From the NCBI GenBank assembly GCA_023441145.1, contig JAEZQN010000203.1, forward strand, positions 1 to 13,108: DNA of 13,108 nucleotides, in the 5' to 3' direction. This DNA comes from Bacillota bacterium. Its GTDB lineage: Bacteria > Bacillota > Clostridia > Lachnospirales > Lachnospiraceae. The notes below the pieces were generated by a model. The model searched no databases. It was not told where the DNA came from and saw only the letters and a list, made by a program, of their open reading frames with translations. Both the position numbers and the translations under genes were made by a program. Positions 7,889 through 13,108 of this stretch are shown in pieces; positions within the stretch are counted from its first letter, which is position 1; each line of letters starts with the position of its first letter.

Positions 7889-8576
7889 TTACGACAAACG
7901 TTTAGTAATCTTAACCAAGGAAAGAGGTAAAATTGCTGCATTTGCAAAAGGCGCTAGAAGACCAAATAGCGCCTTACTTGCGTGCAGTCAACCCTTCTCT
8001 TTTGGGGTATTCAATTTGTTCGCTGGGAAGAATGCTTATAATATAACAACAGCAGAAGTATCCAACTACTTTACTGAGATACGGGAGGATATTGAAACTG
8101 TTGCCTACGGTTGTTATTTCTGTGAATTGGCAGAGCAGATTACTAGAGAGAATAATGATGAAGTTCAGATGCTTAAATTACTATATCAAACCATGCGAGC
8201 ACTAGCAAAGGAGTCTATACCAAACATATTGATTCGATACATATTTGAGCTAAAGGCTATGTGTGTCAACGGGTATACTCCCCAAGTCTTTGCCTGTACA
8301 GAATGTGGTAAGGAAGAAGAGTATAAATGGTTTAGTCTAGAAGCAGGTGGATTGTTGTGTGATAGCTGTGTAAGAAAGGAACCTGGACTCATAAAGCTAT
8401 CTGGATCTACGGTATACACTCTACAATTTATTATCACAACTCCCATTGAGCGACTTTATACCTTTACAGTAAATGAACAGGTATTAAAGGAGTTTAAATC
8501 ACTAATGAAGGCCTATCTAACCCTTATGGTTACAGGACCATTTAAATCGCTAGAGGTATTGGAGACCTTGTATTAA
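7830..8576 (+). CDS. recO: DNA repair protein RecO
   Basis: RecO acts in the RecFOR pathway, annealing single strands and helping load RecA on SSB-coated gaps. With the GTG start the protein is 248 residues, normal for the family. The N-terminal OB-fold region includes VTGMVLAAMPVGDYDKRLVILTKERGKIAAFAKGARR (about 8-44), which is typical RecO. A four-cysteine zinc site is present in the C-terminal part: C156-x2-C159 and C177-x2-C180, followed by helices to the end. The GTG at 7830 is chosen because AAGGAGG lies 6 nt upstream; longer in-frame versions would add a basic stretch (MRRARRLQIRREN) foreign to the family. Its 5' end overlaps the yqzL-like gene by 59 nt. No terminator is obvious after the stop. 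Confidence 0.95.
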   Translation: MVVTQITVTGMVLAAMPVGDYDKRLVILTKERGKIAAFAKGARRPNSALLACSQPFSFGVFNLFAGKNAYNITTAEVSNYFTEIREDIETVAYGCYFCELAEQITRENNDEVQMLKLLYQTMRALAKESIPNILIRYIFELKAMCVNGYTPQVFACTECGKEEEYKWFSLEAGGLLCDSCVRKEPGLIKLSGSTVYTLQFIITTPIERLYTFTVNEQVLKEFKSLMKAYLTLMVTGPFKSLEVLETLY

Positions 8577-8639
8577 ATAGCAATTTGAACTTATTTACAA
8601 ATAATTTACTTTTTTTCATTTGGGGAATAGAATTTATTA

Positions 8640-8668
8640 TTGAATTTATTTGATATATTGGTTACAAT
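8640..8668 (+). promoter_or_regulatory. Predicted sigma-A promoter of the lipoprotein-glyS unit
   Basis: TTGAAT (8640-8645) and TACAAT (8663-8668) are separated by exactly 17 nt, with AT-rich DNA upstream. Each hexamer differs from consensus at one position. The gene starts 83 nt after the -10 element. Promoter strength and whether recO reads through are unknown. Confidence 0.6.
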
Positions 8669-8703
8669 GGAAAAAGGTTTATAAGATTACGTAGGACAAT
8701 TGG

Positions 8704-8721
8704 GCAATAATACTTTATTGC
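8704..8721 (+). other. Small perfect hairpin in the leader of the lipoprotein gene
   Basis: GCAATAA (8704-8710) and TTATTGC (8715-8721) form a 7-bp stem with the four-base loop TACT. The hairpin ends 18 nt before the GGAGG ribosome binding site (8740-8744) and has no T tract, so it is not a terminator. It could affect mRNA stability or translation, or be chance. Confidence 0.35.
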
Positions 8722-8751
8722 TAGGGGATGTAAAAGGTTGGAGGACGAACC

Positions 8752-9351
8752 ATGAGAAAATATTTTGTATGTATTTTACTGGCGATTTCTTTATTGGGAT
8801 TATCAGGTTGTAACAAGAAGGATAGTCAGACAATTGATGAGGCTAAAGTCAAGGAGAATACCACCTTGTTTAATTTGGATGGTACTGTACAGTCTGTAAT
8901 AGTGGAGAGCTTTGATAAGAATTATTATGAGAAGAATGAACTAAAAAGTTATATTGAGGAAGAAATTCAAAAATATACGAAAAAGGCTGGGAATGATTCC
9001 GTTATTTTAGATTCCTTAGATGTAGATAATAAGATAGCTAGTGCGAAATTGTCTTTTAAGAAAATAACGGACTATGCCACTTTTAATGAAGTTACCTCTG
9101 AGATTCTCACAAAAGAGCAAGCATTAGCGGATGAGCGTATTTCTGCCACTGTCTACAGTGTAGATAAAGGGGAAACAGTAGACGTAAAGGTTGCTCTAGA
9201 AGAAAAGGACTATACTATTTTGGTATTAGAAATTCCAGGTGAGACTATCATGATAGAAGGTACTATTAAGTATTATACAAATGGAACGTTGACAGGCGAT
9301 AGTATTATTAAAACAGGTACTGAAGGCGTTACAGTCATAATTTACGAATAA
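8752..9351 (+). CDS. Uncharacterised lipoprotein
   Basis: This is a 199-residue predicted lipoprotein of unknown function. The signal peptide has a basic start (MRKY), a hydrophobic core (about 5-16) and the lipobox LSGC, with the lipidated cysteine at C20. It should therefore be anchored on the outer face of the cytoplasmic membrane. The mature part, about 180 residues, is acidic and lysine-rich with no further cysteine and no second membrane segment; an FDKNYYEKNELKSYIEEEIQKY segment (about 54-75) looks helical and the C-terminal third looks beta-rich. From memory, similar lipoproteins occur in Lachnospiraceae, but I cannot name a family. GGAGG (8740-8744) lies 7 nt before ATG. glyS begins 21 nt after the stop codon, so the two are probably co-transcribed; that need not mean shared function. 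Confidence 0.85.
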   Translation: MRKYFVCILLAISLLGLSGCNKKDSQTIDEAKVKENTTLFNLDGTVQSVIVESFDKNYYEKNELKSYIEEEIQKYTKKAGNDSVILDSLDVDNKIASAKLSFKKITDYATFNEVTSEILTKEQALADERISATVYSVDKGETVDVKVALEEKDYTILVLEIPGETIMIEGTIKYYTNGTLTGDSIIKTGTEGVTVIIYE

Positions 9352-9372
9352 GAGAGACGAGAGGTTGATAAC

Positions 9373-10761
9373 ATGGAAAAATCAATGGATAAGATTGTTG
9401 CCCTTGCTAAAGCAAGAGGTTTTGTATATCCAGGGTCAGAAATTTATGGTGGTCTGGCAAATACCTGGGATTATGGTAATCTTGGTGTAGAACTGAAAAA
9501 CAATGTCAAAAAAGCTTGGTGGAAAAAGTTCATTCAAGAGAATCCGTATAATGTTGGTGTGGATTGTGCCATTTTAATGAACCCACAAACTTGGGTAGCA
9601 AGTGGTCATTTAGGTAGCTTTTCCGATCCATTAATGGATTGTAAAGAATGCCGTGAGCGTTTCCGTGCGGATAAGATGATTGAGGATTACATGTCAGAGA
9701 ATGGTATGACAATCGAAGGCTCTGTAGATGCTTGGTCCAACGAAGAAATGAGCAAGTTTATTGAAGAAAAGAACATTTGCTGTCCATCTTGTGGAAAGCA
9801 TAATTTTACTGATATTCGTCAATTTAACTTAATGTTTAAGACCTTCCAGGGTGTTACTGAGGATGCTAAGAATACTGTTTATCTTCGCCCTGAGACTGCT
9901 CAAGGTATTTTCGTAAACTTTAAGAATGTACAAAGAACCTCTAGAAAGAAGATTCCTTTTGGTATTGGACAGATAGGAAAGTCCTTCCGTAATGAGATTA
10001 CTCCTGGTAACTTTACTTTCCGTACCCGTGAATTTGAGCAGATGGAATTGGAATTTTTCTGTGAGCCTGATACCGATTTAGAATGGTTTGCTTACTGGAA
10101 GAATTTCTGCATTAACTGGCTACAGACATTAGGCATCAAAGAAGATGAGATGCGTGTCCGCGATCATGATAAGGAGGAATTATCCTTCTATAGTAAGGCA
10201 ACTAGTGATATCGAATTCTTATTCCCATTTGGTTGGGGTGAGCTTTGGGGTATTGCAGATCGTACCGATTATGATTTGACTCAACATCAGAATGTATCTA
10301 GCCAGGATATGTCTTATTTTGATGATGATAAGAAGATTAAATATGTTCCATATGTAATCGAACCATCTCTTGGAGCAGACCGTGTAACCTTAGCATTTTT
10401 ATGTGCTGCTTATGATGAGGAAGAGATCGGAGAGGGTGATGTAAGAACTGTTCTTCATTTCCATCCAGCCATTGCACCTGTAAAGATTGGTGTACTTCCA
10501 CTTTCTAAAAAGTTAGGTGAGGCAGCAGAGAAGATCTATCAGGATTTATGTAAAGAATACAACTGTGAGTATGACGATAGAGGAAACATCGGTAAAAGAT
10601 ATCGCAGACAGGATGAGATTGGTACACCATATTGTATCACTTATGACTTTGAATCTGAGACTGACGGCGCTGTTACTGTACGTGATAGAGATACTATGGA
10701 ACAGGAACGTGTTAAGATTGAAGATCTAAAAGCATATTTTGCCGATAAATTTAGATACTAG
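9373..10761 (+). CDS. glyS: Glycine--tRNA ligase, alpha2 class II type
   Basis: This enzyme charges tRNA-Gly with glycine. The single 462-residue chain is the homodimeric (alpha2) type used by many Gram-positive bacteria, archaea and eukaryotes, not the alpha2beta2 GlyQ/GlyS type. It begins with KIVALAKARGFVYPGSEIYGG, a hallmark of this form. Class II motifs are seen: LRPETAQGIF (171-180), motif 2 FRNE (206-209) with the following FRTREFEQMELEFF, and motif 3 GADR (334-337). The anticodon-binding domain spans about 366-462. Cysteines C90-x2-C93 and C137-x2-C140 in the insertion may bind zinc (inference). GAGGT (9361-9365) lies 7 nt before ATG. It follows the lipoprotein gene by 21 nt and no T-box leader fits upstream, so expression probably comes from the promoter at 8640. 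Confidence 0.97.
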   Translation: MEKSMDKIVALAKARGFVYPGSEIYGGLANTWDYGNLGVELKNNVKKAWWKKFIQENPYNVGVDCAILMNPQTWVASGHLGSFSDPLMDCKECRERFRADKMIEDYMSENGMTIEGSVDAWSNEEMSKFIEEKNICCPSCGKHNFTDIRQFNLMFKTFQGVTEDAKNTVYLRPETAQGIFVNFKNVQRTSRKKIPFGIGQIGKSFRNEITPGNFTFRTREFEQMELEFFCEPDTDLEWFAYWKNFCINWLQTLGIKEDEMRVRDHDKEELSFYSKATSDIEFLFPFGWGELWGIADRTDYDLTQHQNVSSQDMSYFDDDKKIKYVPYVIEPSLGADRVTLAFLCAAYDEEEIGEGDVRTVLHFHPAIAPVKIGVLPLSKKLGEAAEKIYQDLCKEYNCEYDDRGNIGKRYRRQDEIGTPYCITYDFESETDGAVTVRDRDTMEQERVKIEDLKAYFADKFRY

Positions 10762-10769
10762 TGCAGATC

Positions 10770-10816
10770 GATTGTAATACAGAGGCTTACGATTCTAGTA
10801 ACATTAGAAATAATGT
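10770..10816 (+). other. Two adjacent hairpins between glyS and the membrane protein gene
   Basis: The first is GATTGTAA (10770-10777) with TTACGATT (10787-10794), 8 bp including two G-T wobbles. The second is ACATTA (10801-10806) with TAATGT (10811-10816), a perfect 6-bp stem closed by a GAAA tetraloop. Neither has a T tract, so transcription should continue. They lie just before the ribosome binding site of the next gene and may stabilise or process the mRNA. Confidence 0.35.
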
Positions 10817-10834
10817 AGTGAGGGGGCAAATCTA

Positions 10835-11482
10835 ATGGATATAGAAACCTTTTGCAAAGGGTCTAGAAAATTAGCTGTTAAGTATCGTTATTATATTAAG
10901 TATAATTTAATGATAGCAGTGTGTCTTCTTGCGCCTATCGCTATCTTTATAATGGATTATTTAAATATTATAAAAGTAGGTAAGTTACAAATTGGAAGTT
11001 TCTTAATTGCACTAATCTGTATCGCTTGGTTAATTGTTTTGCTGATAGGGCTTTCTGGACGTGGTTCCGTGGAAGCGTTACGATACCAGATTTTCGGTAT
11101 TACTCATGATAAGAAGATTGTTCATTTTTGGTTTAAGGAAATGTTAAGAGATGGAAAGGTAGTGCTTCATTTTAAGCCTTATCATAAAAAACAAACGAAA
11201 GATGAATTTATTGATGTAATTAAGAAAAAGCAAGAGATTATTAAGGATGAGAATTTCGAGGAGTTTCTCTGTACTCTATGTAATGATGAAAGTGTGGAGT
11301 GTAAAAGTGATATTCTTTATGAAATTATGGATGATATCGAGGTTGTAAAGGAAAGAAGAAAGTATCTTCTCGTAAGCTATACGATAGGCCAATTTAAAAC
11401 AAAAAAGAAGCTTAAAATATATAAGAACCTTACTAATCGCGACCAAATATTACAACTTATTAAGAATAATGCTAAAGCATAG
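10835..11482 (+). CDS. Uncharacterised two-TM membrane protein
   Basis: I do not recognise this 215-residue protein. Two hydrophobic segments, about 24-43 (NLMIAVCLLAPIAIFIMDYL) and 53-72 (IGSFLIALICIAWLIVLLIG), form a membrane hairpin near the N-terminus, with a short link. The basic flanks (RKLAVKYRYYIKY before the first segment) suggest both ends are cytosolic. The remaining 140 residues are soluble, charged and lysine-rich, with a cysteine cluster C146, C149 and C156. The layout of two N-terminal TM segments plus a C-terminal domain loosely recalls YcxB-like proteins, but I see no decisive motif. GAGGGGG (10820-10826) lies 8 nt before ATG. It starts 73 nt after glyS with no terminator between, and a strong terminator follows, so it is probably the last gene of that unit. 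Confidence 0.85.
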   Translation: MDIETFCKGSRKLAVKYRYYIKYNLMIAVCLLAPIAIFIMDYLNIIKVGKLQIGSFLIALICIAWLIVLLIGLSGRGSVEALRYQIFGITHDKKIVHFWFKEMLRDGKVVLHFKPYHKKQTKDEFIDVIKKKQEIIKDENFEEFLCTLCNDESVECKSDILYEIMDDIEVVKERRKYLLVSYTIGQFKTKKKLKIYKNLTNRDQILQLIKNNAKA

Positions 11483-11485
11483 TTT

Positions 11486-11532
11486 AAATCCGGTTATTAT
11501 AGAAGAATACTTCTGTAATAACTGGATTTTTT
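11486..11532 (+). terminator. Strong Rho-independent terminator
   Basis: A 20-bp stem formed by 11486-11505 and 11510-11529 contains only two G-T wobbles, has a 4-nt loop (AATA), and runs into a T tract (11527-11532). It begins 3 nt after the membrane protein stop and closes the lipoprotein-glyS unit. Confidence 0.95.
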
Positions 11533-11779
11533 GTTGTTATCTAGATGGAAAAAAATGAGAGATAAAAAAAGACATTGCTTTAAAAGGCTGGTAGAAGTAT
11601 TGTATAAGGGTAACAGATGCATAAATCTTTTGTTAGAGCAAGTACATATTACAGAAAACATCATACACAAAGAATATATTACCATTTATTTAAAATGTGT
11701 AGAAAATACATATAAATGGGGAACTACGTGTGCTATATTTGACAAAAATGAAAAAAGTATTTCCTTAAATGACCAAGTA

Positions 11780-11788
11780 TGATATAAT
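11780..11788 (+). promoter_or_regulatory. Extended -10 element of the ppdK promoter
   Basis: TGATATAAT is a perfect extended -10 element, the same nine bases as at 3601-3609. The -35 position (about 11760-11765, TTTCCT) is poor. Transcription would start near 11795, leaving a leader of about 95 nt before ppdK. Perfect TTGACA hexamers at 11739 and 11808 lack properly spaced -10 partners. Confidence 0.6.
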
Positions 11789-11847
11789 GTTTTGTGCATC
11801 TGGGGTATTGACAAAATGGGAAATAACAGTCTTGGATTCTGTCCTGA

Positions 11848-11865
11848 TTGTTAAAATATTAAACA
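11848..11865 (+). promoter_or_regulatory. Candidate Rex (NADH/NAD+-sensing repressor) operator upstream of ppdK
   Basis: TTGTTAAAATATTAAACA matches the clostridial Rex consensus TTGTTAA-N4-TTAACAA at all seven left-half positions and five of seven in the right half. It lies downstream of the promoter and 25 nt before ATG, where a bound repressor could block elongation. A second overlapping palindrome, TAAACA-TAT-TGTTTA (11860-11874), and a direct repeat ATTGTTAA/ATTGTTTA 20 bp apart (11847, 11867) add to the pattern. AT-rich DNA makes chance matches likely, so this is a candidate only. Confidence 0.35.
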
Positions 11866-11873
11866 TATTGTTT

Positions 11874-11879
11874 AGGAGG
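11874..11879 (+). promoter_or_regulatory. Ribosome binding site of ppdK with long spacing
   Basis: AGGAGG is a perfect Shine-Dalgarno core but ends 11 nt before ATG at 11891, longer than the 4-8 nt seen for the other genes here. Its first base is also the last base of the TAAACA-TAT-TGTTTA palindrome. No alternative in-frame start lies closer, and the encoded N-terminus MAKWVYMF fits the family. Confidence 0.85.
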
Positions 11880-11890
11880 TAATTACTACA

Positions 11891-13108
11891 ATGGCAAAAT
11901 GGGTTTATATGTTTAAAGAAGGTAATGCTGACATGAAAAACCTTCTTGGTGGTAAAGGTGCTAACTTAGCCGAGATGACTAATTTAGGTTTACCAATTCC
12001 ACAGGGTTTTACAGTAACAACTGAAGCTTGTACCGATTACTACAAAAATGGAAAACAGATTTCTCAGGAAATCCAGGATCAAATTTTTGGATGCCTTGGA
12101 CAGCTTGAAGCAATTCAAGGAAAGAAATTCGGTGATACTGAAGATCCACTATTAGTTTCTGTACGTTCTGGTGCTAGAGCTTCTATGCCAGGTATGATGG
12201 ATACTATTCTTAACTTAGGTCTTAATGATGTGGCTGTAGAAGGATTTGCAAAGAAGACAGGAAATCCAAGATTTGCTTATGACTCATACAGAAGATTTAT
12301 TCAGATGTATTCAGACGTTGTTATGGAAATGAGTAAGACTTTCTTTGAAGGCATCTTAGATGAAATCAAAGAAGAAAAAGGTGCTAAAGTCGATACAGAC
12401 TTAACAGCTGAAGATTTAAAAGAGGTTATTGCTAAATATAAGGCTATTTATAAAGAAAAGATGGGAGCAGACTTCCCACAGGATCCTAAGGAACAGTTAA
12501 TGGGGGCTGTGAAAGCAGTATTCCGTTCTTGGGACAACCCTCGTGCTATTTACTATAGAAGAATGAACGATATCCCTGGAGATTGGGGTACAGCTGTAAA
12601 CGTTCAAAGTATGGTTTTTGGTAACATGGGTGAGACTTCCGGTACAGGTGTTGCATTTACTCGTAACCCATCTACTGGTGAAGCTAAGATTTATGGTGAG
12701 TACTTAATCAATGCACAGGGTGAAGACGTTGTTGCTGGTATTAGAACTCCACTTCCTATCACTAGATTAGAAGAAGATTTACCAGAGTGTTACAGAGAGT
12801 TTATGGCAATTGCTCAGAAACTTGAAGCACACTATAAAGATATGCAAGATATGGAATTCACTATTCAGGAAGGTAAATTATACTTCTTACAGACTCGTAA
12901 TGGTAAGAGAACAGCTCCAGCTGCTCTTCAAATCGCTTGCGATTTAGTAGATGAAGGAAAGATTACTCCTGAAGTTGCTATTAGCCGTATCGAAGCTAAG
13001 TCCCTTGATCAGTTATTACATCCAGGATTTGATGTTAAGGCTCTTAAGGCTGCAACTCCTGTAGGTAAAGCTCTTCCAGCATCTCCTGGTGCTGCAGCTG
13101 GTAAGGTT
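11891..13108 (+). CDS. ppdK: Pyruvate, phosphate dikinase (3' truncated by window end)
   Basis: PPDK interconverts pyruvate + ATP + Pi and PEP + AMP + PPi. In anaerobes with PPi-linked glycolysis it can run toward pyruvate and ATP, or supply PEP. 406 codons are visible, about 45 percent of the usual 875 or so residues; the frame is open to the last base. The N-terminal ATP-grasp nucleotide-binding domain is complete: NLLGGKGANLAEMT (17-30, with K22), SVRSGARASMPGMMDT (90-105, with R92), FTRNPSTGE (256-264) and the ATP-site segment MEFTIQEGKLYFLQTRNGKR (321-340). The linker LPASPGAAAGKV (395-406) begins the swivelling phosphohistidine domain; the catalytic histidine and the PEP/pyruvate barrel lie outside. 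From memory the sequence closely follows the Clostridium symbiosum enzyme. Promoter, possible Rex site and ribosome binding site lie just upstream; the strong terminator at 11486 makes it a separate transcription unit. Confidence 0.98.
   Translation, partial: MAKWVYMFKEGNADMKNLLGGKGANLAEMTNLGLPIPQGFTVTTEACTDYYKNGKQISQEIQDQIFGCLGQLEAIQGKKFGDTEDPLLVSVRSGARASMPGMMDTILNLGLNDVAVEGFAKKTGNPRFAYDSYRRFIQMYSDVVMEMSKTFFEGILDEIKEEKGAKVDTDLTAEDLKEVIAKYKAIYKEKMGADFPQDPKEQLMGAVKAVFRSWDNPRAIYYRRMNDIPGDWGTAVNVQSMVFGNMGETSGTGVAFTRNPSTGEAKIYGEYLINAQGEDVVAGIRTPLPITRLEEDLPECYREFMAIAQKLEAHYKDMQDMEFTIQEGKLYFLQTRNGKRTAPAALQIACDLVDEGKITPEVAISRIEAKSLDQLLHPGFDVKALKAATPVGKALPASPGAAAGKV

Larger units (their letters stand above)
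11533..11890 (+). other. Gene-free leader region of ppdK
   Basis: These 358 nt between the terminator and ppdK hold no gene I can support. An 83-codon frame (11531-11782) begins inside the terminator, has no ribosome binding site and ends in the -10 element, so I treat it as non-coding. The region contains a promoter with extended -10 at 11780-11788, an untranslated leader of about 95 nt, and a Rex-like palindrome near the ribosome binding site. No known riboswitch fold is recognised. Confidence 0.7.

Noticed and set aside
8186..8446. Antisense frame inside recO
   Set aside because: It lies fully within a well-supported gene on the other strand and has no independent signals.
11531..11782. 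83-codon + strand frame between the terminator and ppdK
   Set aside because: Its start lies in the T tract of a strong terminator, no ribosome binding site precedes it or its internal ATG at 11555, its composition follows the AT-rich background, and its stop codon lies within the ppdK -10 element.
11739..11813. Two perfect TTGACA hexamers (11739-11744 and 11808-11813) as -35 elements
   Set aside because: No acceptable -10 sequence lies 16-18 nt downstream of either; the TATAAT at 11783 is too far from the first and upstream of the second.
1..13108. Defence island, prophage, insertion sequence, CRISPR array or tRNA cluster
   Set aside because: No transposase, integrase, phage, nuclease or toxin-antitoxin gene, no array of regular repeats and no tRNA-like cloverleaf was seen. 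The genes are core functions on one strand with ordinary operon spacing.

Overview
The window looks like a chromosomal housekeeping segment from a low-GC, anaerobic Firmicute, most likely a Lachnospiraceae member (Clostridium cluster XIVa). The grounds are AT-rich intergenic DNA, strong AGGAGG-type ribosome binding sites, the Firmicute order era - small yqzL-like gene - recO, an alpha2-type glycyl-tRNA synthetase, a flavodiiron protein, and a pyruvate phosphate dikinase whose N-terminal half closely resembles, from memory, the Clostridium symbiosum enzyme. All supported genes are on the + strand. I see no phage, insertion sequence, CRISPR array, tRNA or rRNA.

Layout: (1) positions 1-1452 hold the 3' part of purH (last steps of IMP synthesis), closed by an intrinsic terminator. 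(2) 1722-3512 is a free-standing four-domain flavodiiron protein (metallo-beta-lactamase, flavodoxin, flavin-reductase and short rubredoxin domains) with its own promoter, followed by a long hairpin. (3) 3694-8576 is a likely transcription unit: a PreP-like M16 metalloprotease, the GTPase era, a small yqzL-like gene whose end overlaps the next gene, and the repair gene recO. (4) 8752-11482 is a second unit: an uncharacterised lipoprotein, glycyl-tRNA synthetase and a two-TM membrane protein, closed by a very strong terminator. (5) 11533-11890 is a gene-free leader with a promoter and a Rex-like palindrome, leading into ppdK, which runs off the right edge.

The genes mostly serve core functions: purine synthesis, ribosome maturation (Era), recombination repair (RecO), translation (GlyRS) and peptide turnover. 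Two items concern redox and energy metabolism in an anaerobe. The flavodiiron fusion should reduce O2 or NO, probably at the expense of NAD(P)H within one polypeptide. PPDK interconverts pyruvate and PEP at the PPi/ATP node, and a Rex-like site just ahead of it could tie it to the NADH/NAD+ ratio.

I did not find a convincing new multi-gene system. The observations most worth checking are the FprA-Hrb-like fusion, the Rex-like site before ppdK, and the 59-nt overlap of the yqzL-like gene with recO.
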